From contig KB906767.1 of assembly GCA_000381625.1 (NCBI GenBank), positions 500,729 through 564,728 on the forward strand: a stretch of 64,000 bases of DNA, read 5' to 3'. This DNA comes from Bryobacterales bacterium KBS 96 (lineage in GTDB: Bacteria; Acidobacteriota; Terriglobia; Bryobacterales; Bryobacteraceae). A program made the position numbers and the translations under genes. Below are positions 16,479 to 25,208 of the stretch, in pieces. A model generated the notes under the pieces. That model did not search any database. It was not told the origin of the DNA and was given only the letters and a program-made list of their open reading frames with translations. Position 1 is the first letter of the stretch; each line of letters opens with the position of its first letter.

Positions 16479-17786
16479 TTACGCCTTCAGTTGGTAGGCT
16501 TCGTCCAACAATTGCACAACGTGGGCGACGCGCTGGCCTGTTCCGTACAGACGCGCGCCCGCTTCGAGCTGCAACATGCAGCCGGGATTGGCGGTGGCGA
16601 CGACGTGTGCTTTGGTCACGTTCACGGAGGTCATTTTGTGTTCCAGAATCTGCATCGCCATATCGTTTTGCACGATGTTGTAGATGCCCGCGCTGCCGCA
16701 GCACACATCGGCATTCGGCATTTCGCGAAACGTCAGACCCGGAATGGCGTGCAGCAGCTTCCGCGGCGCAGCCTTGATTTTCTGACCGTGCAGTAAGTGA
16801 CAGGAATCCTGATAGGTGACCGTATACTCCAGGCGGCCCATATTCGGATTCAGTTCAATGGACGCCAGAAACTCGTTGATATCTTTCATCTTCAGCGAGA
16901 ACTGTTCCGCCTTTTCGCGATACTCGGGATCATCGGCGAGGAGTTCGTGGTATTCCTTCAGCGTCGATCCGCAGCCTGCGGCATTCGTGATCACCGCATC
17001 GAACTCGCCGTCGAGAACCGCGTCAATATTATTCCTCGCGAGCGCGCGCGCTTCTTCTTTCAATCCCGAATGCACGTGAAGGGCGCCGCAGCAGTTCTGC
17101 TCTCCGGGAATTACAACCTCACAACCGTTCTTCTGAAGCACGCGCACGGTCGCCTCATTTAAGCGGCAGAAGGTAAGATTCGCGATGCAGCCGGCGAGAA
17201 AGGCGACACGATGCAGGCGTTCTCCTTCGGCGGGAAACGTCTTGCCGATTTGCGAAAAGAAAAACGGGACTTCCACGGTCGGCGCCAGTGCTTCTATTCG
17301 ACCGAATTTACCTAAAAGGCCGAGAACACCGGTCGCGCGCACTACCTTCTGAAGACCGCAGGCCTGATAGAGATAGAGCCCGGCGCCCGCGATTTCGAGC
17401 ATCACCCGCGACGGCAGCAGACGATTGAAGATGAATCGCCGGGCCAGACGCGTCGTCCAGGGCCGCTCCCGCTGCGCTTCAATTTCGGCGCGCGCCGCTT
17501 CGATCATACGGCCGTAGGGCACGCCCGAGGGACAGGCGGTCTCGCATCCGCGGCAGGCGAGACATAGCTCCATGTGCTGAATGTAATCCGCATCGATCGG
17601 GCCTCCGTTCGAGACCTGGATCATCTGCTGGATACGGCCGCGCGGCGAGTCCATTTCAACGCCAAGCTCGCGATAAGTGGGACAGGCGTTGAGGCAGAGT
17701 CCGCAGTGAACGCATTTGTCAAGATCCGCCTGCGCCGGGCCAGTGCTTCTTTCGGCGCGCTCTTCGACGGTGTTAGATTCGGCCAT
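16479..17786 (-). CDS. glcF: Glycolate oxidase iron-sulfur subunit
   Basis: The 435-residue protein has two 4Fe-4S ferredoxin motifs (Cys25, 28, 31, 35 and Cys75, 78, 81, 85), followed by two CCG domains (NCCGALHVHSG and VCCGSAGIYNI, with QDSCHLLHGQK between). This is the GlcF architecture. With GlcD and GlcE it oxidises glycolate to glyoxylate and passes electrons to the membrane quinone pool. Its start overlaps the glcE stop by 14 bp. No glcD lies in this cluster. Confidence 0.93.
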   Translation of the reverse strand: MAESNTVEERAERSTGPAQADLDKCVHCGLCLNACPTYRELGVEMDSPRGRIQQMIQVSNGGPIDADYIQHMELCLACRGCETACPSGVPYGRMIEAARAEIEAQRERPWTTRLARRFIFNRLLPSRVMLEIAGAGLYLYQACGLQKVVRATGVLGLLGKFGRIEALAPTVEVPFFFSQIGKTFPAEGERLHRVAFLAGCIANLTFCRLNEATVRVLQKNGCEVVIPGEQNCCGALHVHSGLKEEARALARNNIDAVLDGEFDAVITNAAGCGSTLKEYHELLADDPEYREKAEQFSLKMKDINEFLASIELNPNMGRLEYTVTYQDSCHLLHGQKIKAAPRKLLHAIPGLTFREMPNADVCCGSAGIYNIVQNDMAMQILEHKMTSVNVTKAHVVATANPGCMLQLEAGARLYGTGQRVAHVVQLLDEAYQLKA

Positions 17787-18936
17787 AAAGACGATTACGG
17801 TTCAGCAGATGGCCGGGGTCGAACATCTGCTTCACTCTCTCCATCATGACAAACGCTTCCCACTCCGGACCATCCGCTGGGAGGATCCTCCACAGTTCTT
17901 CGGATTCACGAACCGCGTCGGGAGCAAATTCGATCACGGCCCTCAATCCCAGTTGTGCGCCGGTTTCCCACAATCGCGAAGCTGCTCCCCAGGAAGAAGC
18001 GTAAACGTAGGTGATTCCATTCGCCGCGCGGCAGATGAACGGGTTAGCAATCAGCTTTAGCAAGGCCGGCATTCCTTGCAGCGGCGTCGAAATACGCATG
18101 ACAACTCCGTCCGGTTGACGTGCGAGGAATTCGGGCGTGAACTCCTGCACGGTGCGCCAGAACACGGCATCGTCGGCGGCCAAGAGTGCTTCGGCGCCAT
18201 CCAATTCCCGCCGATAGCGATTCAGCACGGTCTCGCTGCCGCCGGCGCGGAGGGCGAGAACAAAACCACGCCGGGCGACACGAACCGCCGCGGCAGGAGA
18301 GAGAAGATCGAGCGCCAGCGGCTGCAGAACGCTTCGCAGGATACTGTTCCGCTTCACCAATGCGCTGTCCACGTCGGGAAACGTAAACAGGAACGTCTGG
18401 GTCGTCTCCGGAATGGAGTGGAGGCGGAAGTTCAGACTCGTAATGGCAGCGAGCGTGCCGAAGCTGCCGATGAGCAACTTCCCCATATCCAAACCCGCTA
18501 CGTTCTTCACTACCATACCGCCGGATTTGACGAGTTTGCCTTCGAGCGTGGCAAACGTCATGCCGATAACCAGATCGCGCGCCGTGCCGTAGGCGCGGCG
18601 CAACGGCCCGCTACTATTCGAAGAGACGACGCCTCCAATTGTTGCCCTATCCGCGAACGGAGGATCCAGAGCGATCATCTGGCCGTTGGCCGCCAGCAGC
18701 TTCTGCAATTCGAGAAACGGGAAGCCGGCTTCGATGCTAATGGTCAGGTCGCGTGGCTCGTAATCCAGCACACGCCGCAACGCGCACGTGGAAATGCTGA
18801 GATCGGCAGGTAGAATGGGGCCTGCCATACGGTGTTTGCTGCGATTTCCCATGAGTGAAACTCGCGCATTTCGGGAAGCTTGTTCTCGCAGCAGTTCCGA
18901 CAGTTCATTCGCCGTCGCCGGCGTACACGGAAGCAT
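17773..18936 (-). CDS. glcE: Glycolate oxidase FAD-binding subunit
   Basis: The 387-residue protein has a PCMH-type FAD-binding domain: DLTISIEAGFPFLELQKLLAAN near residue 63, GGVVSSNSSGPLRRAYGTARD near 107, and GGMVVKNVAGLDMGKLLIGS near 138. Its C-terminal region is shorter than that of GlcD, ending with FDPGHLLNRNRLYGRI. The length and companion glcF indicate GlcE rather than GlcD. It is the first gene of the pair. The catalytic GlcD subunit must be encoded elsewhere, or the pair works with another partner. Confidence 0.9.
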   Translation of the reverse strand: MLPCTPATANELSELLREQASRNARVSLMGNRSKHRMAGPILPADLSISTCALRRVLDYEPRDLTISIEAGFPFLELQKLLAANGQMIALDPPFADRATIGGVVSSNSSGPLRRAYGTARDLVIGMTFATLEGKLVKSGGMVVKNVAGLDMGKLLIGSFGTLAAITSLNFRLHSIPETTQTFLFTFPDVDSALVKRNSILRSVLQPLALDLLSPAAAVRVARRGFVLALRAGGSETVLNRYRRELDGAEALLAADDAVFWRTVQEFTPEFLARQPDGVVMRISTPLQGMPALLKLIANPFICRAANGITYVYASSWGAASRLWETGAQLGLRAVIEFAPDAVRESEELWRILPADGPEWEAFVMMERVKQMFDPGHLLNRNRLYGRI

Positions 18937-19003
18937 GAAGCTTCCATTTTGCCTGATGCGCTATTGAGGTTCCGCTTTCCGGGATTCCGGCGAGCGCGGG
19001 CGG

Positions 19004-19675
19004 TCACCAGCGGATGCCGAACGACACGGGCACAAACGTCGTGTTCGTCGGTTCGGTCGGTACATAAAAATAGCGGGCTTCGGAATAGAACTTCAATCCT
19101 TCATGGCCCAGTGGAATTTGAAAACCGGCGCCGATATCATAGCCGCCCGAGGATTTGGAAAATCTGCCGAGCACTTCGTTTGCCGGAATAGCAATCTGCC
19201 CCAGAATTCCGAACCATGGATCGTAGAACGGGACCAGCGCAGTGGTCGGTCTCGTGAATTCGATAGTGCGCCGGAAGTAGCCGCCCCCGCCTGTCACATA
19301 CGCGGTGAAATGCGAGGAGACCGGAAAGCGAATGATAGGGCCCAGCGTGAATGCCCAGGTATGAGAGTTCCCATCGGGCTGTTGCAATGCTGTCAGAGTG
19401 GCTTGGTTGATGCCGAAGCCGCTGTATAACACGTTGGCGTCGATGCCCAGCCAGTGGGTGAAATTAAAGCCTACGCCGCCGTTCACGTTCCACCCGGTGT
19501 TCAGATGCGCTCCGAGATCGCCGGTTGGCGATGTGAAGCCGCCTGCAAAGTGTAAATCAAGATGATGAAAGTCCTGCGCGTTCGCCGCCGGGGTAAAAGC
19601 CAGGAGAGAAGAGGCAAGGAGAGGCCACCATACCCGGCAAGCGAGTGAACGTCGAATTACATTGACCAGCTTCAT
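19004..19675 (-). CDS. Outer-membrane beta-barrel protein (OmpA/porin-like)
   Basis: The 223-residue product has a signal peptide (ending FTPAANA before Q) and a small eight-stranded-type barrel pattern: FHHLDLHFAGGFTSPTGDLG, WNVNGGVGFNFTHWLGIDANVLYSG, FTAYVTGGGGYFRR, and a final strand FVPVSFGIRW ending in an aromatic-plus-charged pair. An AGGAG ribosome-binding site precedes the ATG at 19675. Function is unknown; such small barrels often act as structural outer-membrane proteins. It lies upstream of the glcEF pair with a 67-bp gap, but a functional link is unlikely. Confidence 0.75.
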   Translation of the reverse strand: MKLVNVIRRSLACRVWWPLLASSLLAFTPAANAQDFHHLDLHFAGGFTSPTGDLGAHLNTGWNVNGGVGFNFTHWLGIDANVLYSGFGINQATLTALQQPDGNSHTWAFTLGPIIRFPVSSHFTAYVTGGGGYFRRTIEFTRPTTALVPFYDPWFGILGQIAIPANEVLGRFSKSSGGYDIGAGFQIPLGHEGLKFYSEARYFYVPTEPTNTTFVPVSFGIRW

Positions 19676-19790
19676 GAATACTCCTGCAATCTTTGACGGT
19701 CCGAGCCTCCTAAACTCGACTTCGAAAAATTACTTAGTTCCAAGTGAGTACGCGCAGGCATAGAGGATAAATCGAGTACAGACGGCTTCC

Positions 19791-19967
19791 GTGCAACACG
19801 CCCACTGACGTGCGGCGGCTCCGTTTGGAGATTGCCATGAGATGGAGCCGCTTTGCGTAAGCAAGCGGGTTCAGATTACAGTGCAACACGCGCATTGACG
19901 TGCGGCGGGCCCGTTTGGAGTTTGCCTTGACACAGAGCCGCCTTGCGCGAGCAAGCGGGTTCGGACG
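19791..19967 (+). repeat. Two-copy 90-bp tandem repeat with conserved hairpins
   Basis: Two units begin with GTGCAACACG at 19791 and 19881. They match at 72 of the first 85 positions, counted by eye. Each has a CACG/CGTG stem near its start and, near its end, a small hairpin TTTGC-GTAA-GCAAG in unit 1 and CTTGC-GCGA-GCAAG in unit 2. The loop stays GNRA and the stem changes U-G to C-G, which suggests RNA selected on the + strand. Unit 1 also has GCGGCTCC paired with GGAGCCGC. It lies upstream of the FG-GAP gene. Confidence 0.6.
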
Positions 19968-19993
19968 CGCGGAGCTGCGATAGAGTAGAGCGC

Positions 19994-21144
19994 GTGAAGT
20001 GCGCCACGCTATTCCTTTTATGCCCCGCAATTCTGTTCTGCGCGGATCTGAAGTTCTCGCCACATATCGTTGCAAGCGACTTGAAGGACGATATCAGGTT
20101 ATCTCGGCGGATCTCAACCGGGACGGCAAACCGGATCTGATTGCTCTTGGTGAACAGATGACCGAACTCGTGTGGTACGAGAATCCCGGCTGGCAGCGGC
20201 ATGTGATCGTCAGCGGCGTCCATCACACGATTAACTGCGCTACATACGATCTCGACGGCGACGGCATTCCCGAAATTGCGCTGGCATACGGCTTCACCAT
20301 GAATCCGAAAACGAGCGCCGGCTCCGTCGTGCTGCTTCAGCATGATGGCGATCCTCGAAAACCCTGGCGAATCGCACACGAAATCGATCACCTTCCCACC
20401 AGCCATCGCCTGCGCTGGGCCGACGTGTTCGGAGACGGACATCCCGTGCTGATAGATGCCCCGCTTACTGGAATTGGCGCGACTGGGCCTGAATACCGGG
20501 CGCACGTGCCTGTAGTCTTCTACCGGCCAGGCGAATGGAAGCGCACGCTGATCAGCGACGCGAACGAAGGCGTACAGCACGCCGTGACCCCGGTCTTCTG
20601 GAATAGCTCGAAAAAGCAGGCTTTGCTGACGGCGAGTTTTTCAGGAATCGATTTGCTTCAGGCGGATTCGGACGGCAAATGGACGCGTACGGAGATCAGC
20701 AGAGGAAATCCGGCGCCCTGGCCTAAGTGCGGATCGAGCGAGGCTGTACTGGGGCATCTGCTAGGAACGCGGTATATCGCATCAATCGAGCCATGGCATG
20801 GGAACCAGGTTGTCGTCTATCTTGCAAAGGGCAAGGCATGGACCCGCAACGTAATTGACGATTCGTTTATTGACGGCCATACGCTCTGGACCGGCGATTT
20901 CGACGGAAACGGGCAGGACGATATGGTCGCGGGCTACCGCGGTCCGGGCCATAGCGTTTATATTTACAGCGCTAAAGATCCGAAGGGCCACGAGTGGCAG
21001 CGTTACGACGTCGATAAAGGAGGCATAAAGGCTGCGGCTTGCACGATTGCGGATCTGAACGGCGACGGGCGGCCCGATATCGCATGCATTGGCGGTAACC
21101 AGCTCAAATGGTACGCGAATGAGAGCGGCGGGACCGTTCGTTAA
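19994..21144 (+). pseudogene. Exported FG-GAP/VCBS-repeat protein, frameshifted near its 5' end
   Basis: The body is a beta-propeller-like FG-GAP protein with calcium-type repeats (ADLNRDGKPDLIALG, YDLDGDGIPEIALAYG, GDFDGNGQDDMVAGYRG, ADLNGDGRPDIACIGG). Its own frame lacks a signal peptide and opens with unlikely residues. In the frame one step away, a GTG at 19994 gives a good signal peptide (VKCATLFLLCPAILFCADLKF) that leads into IVASDLKDD. Restoring one base near 20088-20091 would join DLK to YQVISADLN. This is either a real frameshift or a sequencing error; about 383 residues would result. Part of its 3' end is duplicated at 22.6-22.8 kb. Confidence 0.7.
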
Positions 21145-21396
21145 AATTGGGCAGATTTAATGAAACAATTCACGTTCATACATTACTGTATCGTTTTAAT
21201 GAATACAGAATTTTTATGCATTCTGCCTATAACTCGTTGTCCTTGTCGGAAAATTACGCTGCTGGTATTGGCCACTATCTCCACGGCCAGTCCCATCCTG
21301 ACGTTCCAGGGACAGACGGTTACGCGCGTGTTGTCGTTTCAATTCGACGTAAACGTCTGAAAATTACCCTGAGCGGGCGCGGTTAACAACGCGAGT

Positions 21397-22449
21397 CTAA
21401 TATGCGCGAGGTGGGGGCGTTCCCGAGCAGACATTAGCAAACCCATCAGCGCCATACACATTCACATAACTCAACAACATACTCGTACCCAATTGGCGCA
21501 CGCGATCTGCTCTTTGTGCGCTTCGCAGATCGGATTGGATGAGAGATGCGATATTAGTCGATTGAGCAGATTTTAACTTCGCACAATATGATTGAAGGAG
21601 TTCAATCTTGCTGTCGCGAGATTTTGTCAAAGCCTTGCCGACTGCCAAGGCATTCTCACCATGTACCTCGCCTCCGGAGAACTCGACATAATCCAGTACG
21701 ACCTTTACGAGAGTCAGTCTTACGGGAGCAGGTGCTTTCAATGAAAGAGTAATATGTCCTTCCTTCGAGTCGCCGGGCTTTAGAACATATTGGTTCAAAA
21801 ACCATCCGTCTTCAGTGACTCCCATTTGAACCGGACGATCCGGATTGGTGTCGAAATATAGGTTCAAGGAAAGGCTATAGGAAATCAGATTGTTGTCATT
21901 CAGATTCTTTATTGTGAACGACGCGCCATTGAAGGTATTTGCAGTGGCGCTTAGCTTCACATTTGTGACCTCGATACCTGTTTCAGGAGGCACGTCAGTT
22001 TCAATTGGAGCGTTGGCGCCTGACACTAAGGTTGAGATAGCTCCTTTGCCTTGCATCACTCTCCCGAGTGCGGACAACGTCAGGCCAGCTAAGTTGGGTG
22101 AAGTCGAAGCCAAGAGTAACGGACTACTTCCACCAGGGAGTGTCAGCTTAGCGCATGCTGGCGTAAATCCACATCCCACCTTGCTACAGCTACTCGATAT
22201 GGGAGGAGTTGTCGTGTGCCCACAACAGCAGCCCCCGCCAGTACAGGTGCCACTGCAACCGGTGCATTGCCAATTGCTCGCCTCGACGCACATACATGAA
22301 GCAGTGAAGCTGCCTGAGTTGCACTGCCCGCACTGCAGAGTAAGCGAGCATGAGTCAGCAAAAGTGAGGCGGGCGAAAGTTATCGATAAACCTGCCATTA
22401 AAACGAACAAACGGCATGCGGTGACAATGTAGGCTGAGTTCTGAGACAT
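21397..22449 (-). CDS. Unrecognised secreted protein with a Cys-rich N-terminal region
   Basis: The 350-residue product has an N-terminal signal-like hydrophobic segment (LFVLMAGLSITFARLTFA). About 60 residues follow with roughly 17 cysteines (CSLTLQCGQCNSGSFTASC, then CTGCSGTCTGGGCCCG and CSKVGCG). The rest is beta-rich, with GIEVTNVKLSATANTFNGAS and a helical tail. The Cys pattern suggests disulfides or metal clusters outside the cytoplasm. I recognise no family. Base composition around it is AT-richer than its neighbours, and duplicated FG-GAP sequence flanks the segment, which suggests insertion. Upstream (22450-22620) and downstream (21145-21396) spacers hold no credible gene. Confidence 0.6.
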   Translation of the reverse strand: MSQNSAYIVTACRLFVLMAGLSITFARLTFADSCSLTLQCGQCNSGSFTASCMCVEASNWQCTGCSGTCTGGGCCCGHTTTPPISSSCSKVGCGFTPACAKLTLPGGSSPLLLASTSPNLAGLTLSALGRVMQGKGAISTLVSGANAPIETDVPPETGIEVTNVKLSATANTFNGASFTIKNLNDNNLISYSLSLNLYFDTNPDRPVQMGVTEDGWFLNQYVLKPGDSKEGHITLSLKAPAPVRLTLVKVVLDYVEFSGGEVHGENALAVGKALTKSRDSKIELLQSYCAKLKSAQSTNIASLIQSDLRSAQRADRVRQLGTSMLLSYVNVYGADGFANVCSGTPPPRAY

Positions 22450-22624
22450 GAAGCACCTCGGTATTTCCCGATTGGACCGTGAACTGATGCATCGCGAATA
22501 CGAACCTGATGCGAACTTTAAACGAAAATCGCCGCCGCTTGACAGCGGTCTGCCCCCTTATACAAGCAAATAAACAGCGTGTCAATAGGCAATTTAAATC
22601 GTAATTGAAGGAGATTCAGGACAG

Positions 22625-22795
22625 CTACTGGCGTATTTATATCTACCGCGCCGAGGATCCGAACGGCCGCAAATGGCGGCACTACTCTGCCGATAAAAGA
22701 GGTATAAAGGTCGCGGCTTGCACGATTGCGGATCTGAATGGCGACGGCGGCCCGATATCGCATGCATTGGCGGCAGCGATTTCATGCCCGTGATC
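22625..22795 (+). pseudogene. Decayed duplicate of the FG-GAP gene 3' region
   Basis: This stretch reads IYIYRAEDPNGRKWRHYSAD, then KRGIKVAACTIADLNGDG, and matches the 3' part of the FG-GAP gene (IYSAKDPKGHEWQRYDVD, then KGGIKAAACTIADLNGDG; about 20953-21110). Long runs are identical at the nucleotide level. One base is missing after GGCGACGG, which shifts the frame, and there is no start or upstream part. It is a fragment of a second copy, not a working gene. Confidence 0.8.
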
Positions 22796-22864
22796 TGGCC
22801 GCATTCTGTATCGAACCGCTTTTCTATTTTGTCGCCTAAACAAATCACGCGCAAATCCAGCGGC

Positions 22865-24172
22865 TTACAAAAGCGCCTGGAGATGTCCGAAGGCGCGCCG
22901 TTTCGAGTCGAAACGCCGCTGTACGATTAATGCAAGCTGCGGAGTCGCCAACGCTCCGACGATCAAACCGACTACAGGCGTGACTGGCAGTAATGCCGCC
23001 CCGATCGCAAGGCTGACGCCAATGCCGGCGGCAGGCCGCTCGTCGATAAATTTAAGAATCGATTTCCCCTCGTACCTGGCAAGTTCATCCTGCAGAAAGG
23101 TCTTGCATGTTGCCGTGACCCCCTGCCGCGTTGTGCCCGGCCCGAGGTTAGTCTCGATATATTGCTTACAAGCCGCCGCCACGCGCTGGATTTCATGGAA
23201 GACCTCGTCATTCTTTCGCATTTTCCATAGCTCGTCGAGCCCAATGCCCTCAGGCTCGCCAAACGGAAGAATGTCCAGGGAGATCAGGTCGCTGGTCACA
23301 TCGTTTACCTCCGGCCCTTCATCGAAATACAGGTTTGCCGCCCAATCCGATATCGTCCGATTGGGAAACACTGGGTCCAGGTTCATGATCCGAGCATTCA
23401 ACCAGGCGGCAACAGCGGTGTCCTCGTCGAAATATTCACCTGTCCGACCATTCGATCGTATTCTGAGTTTCTCGAAATACTTCTTGATTTGCGGCGCGTT
23501 GCCGCCATACGGAAACGATGGCGTGATGTAGTACGGCATGAACACGATCGCCCTCGACTCGATAAAATCGCGCAGGTGAATCAGAATCGGCAGCCAATTC
23601 TTGAGTGAGGCGATGCTACGGCGGACCAAGTCGGCAATGTTGGGATCGTTCCGCCATCGGGTCGCATCGACCGAATCCGCCACCGCGTCGAAACAGTAGT
23701 AGAAACTGTCGCGAATATAGAGTGAGTCGGCGAGTAATAGGTGCTTTTTTAAGGGCGTAAGCATGTGGGATGCTTCGTCCCGTGTAATCGTGCTCTGAGC
23801 AGGCGGATGAGGGCTGACGCCCAGCAGAGGGGTTTGACCATAAACGGTGCGAACGGATTTTTCCCATTCGTCTCTCATGCGAGGTTCAAAATACAGCCGC
23901 AATGTTGTGCCGGAACGCCCATCCGGCTCCAGGAAATGTTCGGGAAAATCCGAACTCATCCGATCGCGATAAAATTTCGCGAAATCAATCCATCGATCCT
24001 CCGATACTTCGTCGAATTTCTTGAGAGAAGCCGTATTCAGGTTCAAATCAAAATATGATTCGAGAAGGTTGATCGGCGTTGTTAACATCTCCATGAATAT
24101 CCTCCGCGGACGTTTCTCTCTCAGATCATCGCTATCGAGTAGATCGGAAGCAGTATGCGTGATCTGGCTCAC
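22865..24172 (-). CDS. Unrecognised mainly helical protein with hydrophobic C-terminal segment
   Basis: The 435-residue product has no signal peptide and is predicted by eye to be mostly helical, with charged stretches such as EDRWIDFAKFYRDRMSSDFP and SFYYCFDAVADSVDATRW. Residues ~385-425 are Gly/Ala/Val-rich (AAGIGVSLAIGAALLPVTPV, then VGLIVGALA) and could be one or two membrane helices near the end. I recognise no family or catalytic motif. It is divergent from a methyltransferase gene with 68 bp between starts, so the two may share a control region. Its length and normal codon use argue that it is a real gene. Confidence 0.65.
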   Translation of the reverse strand: MSQITHTASDLLDSDDLREKRPRRIFMEMLTTPINLLESYFDLNLNTASLKKFDEVSEDRWIDFAKFYRDRMSSDFPEHFLEPDGRSGTTLRLYFEPRMRDEWEKSVRTVYGQTPLLGVSPHPPAQSTITRDEASHMLTPLKKHLLLADSLYIRDSFYYCFDAVADSVDATRWRNDPNIADLVRRSIASLKNWLPILIHLRDFIESRAIVFMPYYITPSFPYGGNAPQIKKYFEKLRIRSNGRTGEYFDEDTAVAAWLNARIMNLDPVFPNRTISDWAANLYFDEGPEVNDVTSDLISLDILPFGEPEGIGLDELWKMRKNDEVFHEIQRVAAACKQYIETNLGPGTTRQGVTATCKTFLQDELARYEGKSILKFIDERPAAGIGVSLAIGAALLPVTPVVGLIVGALATPQLALIVQRRFDSKRRAFGHLQALL

Positions 24173-24240
24173 GCCCCAAAGGGCGACAGTTTCACTAGCT
24201 ATTTACTCTGCGGCTAATCCGATAAACTACAACGGATATT

Positions 24241-25047
24241 ATGTCCCAGTCCGTCGACCTTTACGATTCGTCTTACGCAGGGCAGTCAGTCCGGCTGTAT
24301 CGAGAAGTACGGCAGGAGACCTACGGCGTGGACCTGGGCCAAACCAGTTGGGTAACGGAAGAGGAGTTTTGCAGCTCGCTTGAGCTGCTGAGCTTGAAAT
24401 CTTCCTCGCGCGTGCTTGAAGTTGGCTGTGGCGCAGGGGGGTGGGCGGTCCACATGGCGCGCACTCTGGGGCTAACGATAGTCGGAATTGACGTGAACGA
24501 GCACGGGATCCGGAGCGCGCAAGAGTTGGCTCGATTGAGCGAACTTTCCGCACTCGCAGAGTTTCAATGCGTCGATGCCGGGCACCGGCTGCCTTTCGAG
24601 GATGAATCGTTCGATGCCGTGTTTTCGAATGACGCAATGTGCCATATCCCCCACCGGCTGCGGACTCTCCAGGAGTGGCATCGCGTTTTACGGCCGAACG
24701 GGCGGATGCTTTTTACCGACGCGATGGTCGTAACCGGCATTCTGTCCAATGAGGAGATCGCTACGCGAAGTTCCATCGGCGTCTACTTCTTCCTTCCGCG
24801 CGGCGAAAACGAACGCTTAATCGAGGCAGCCGGCTTTCAATTATTCTCGACCGTCGATACGACCCAATCGGCGGCGGAGATATCGCAGCGCTGGTTTGAT
24901 GCCCGAGCCAAGCGGAGTGACGATTTGTTGCGGCTGGAGGGCGAAGCGAACTATGGGGGGTTGCAGCGCTTTCTCGCATGCGTGCATGCTGTTGCCGAAG
25001 AACGGCGGCTCTCGCGTTTTCTCTACGCGGCTTCGAAAACGGAATGA
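24241..25047 (+). CDS. SAM-dependent methyltransferase (class I, UbiE/Methyltransf_11 type)
   Basis: The 268-residue protein has SAM motif I VLEVGCGAGGWAVHMA near residue 59, the acidic residue after strand 2 in IVGIDVNEHG, motif II DAVFSNDAMCHIPHR near 123, and VLRPNGRMLFTDAMV. The C-terminal part (YFFLPRGENERLIEAAGFQ) is typical of small-molecule methyltransferases of the sterol/sarcosine type. The substrate is unknown. The gene is monocistronic and divergent from the unrecognised protein at 22865-24172. The ATG at 24241 begins the family's usual leader. Confidence 0.88.
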   Translation: MSQSVDLYDSSYAGQSVRLYREVRQETYGVDLGQTSWVTEEEFCSSLELLSLKSSSRVLEVGCGAGGWAVHMARTLGLTIVGIDVNEHGIRSAQELARLSELSALAEFQCVDAGHRLPFEDESFDAVFSNDAMCHIPHRLRTLQEWHRVLRPNGRMLFTDAMVVTGILSNEEIATRSSIGVYFFLPRGENERLIEAAGFQLFSTVDTTQSAAEISQRWFDARAKRSDDLLRLEGEANYGGLQRFLACVHAVAEERRLSRFLYAASKTE

Positions 25048-25179
25048 CATCTCCTGCGCCGCGAATAGGCATCCAAGCTGCCGATCGCGGCTGGTTCAGC
25101 GGAAGCACCCGGAAACGGCGGCGGCTATCGATCGATACGTTTCAAAGTTCACGCAATCCACGGTGAAAACGGTGGACAG

Positions 25180-25208
25180 CGCCGCAAAAAAGGGCGCCTC
25201 TAATTTTT
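25180..25208 (+). terminator. Weak candidate terminator after the methyltransferase gene
   Basis: GCGCC (25180-25184) pairs with GGCGC (25194-25198) and a T-rich tail (CTCTAATTTTT) follows. The stem is only 5 bp and overlaps the 3' end of the convergent sulfatase gene. This is a tentative call. Confidence 0.3.

Noticed and set aside
19734-20075. Repeating protein encoded on the minus strand over the 90-bp units
   Set aside because: The apparent protein repeat is only the translation of the nucleotide repeat; third-position pattern is not coding.
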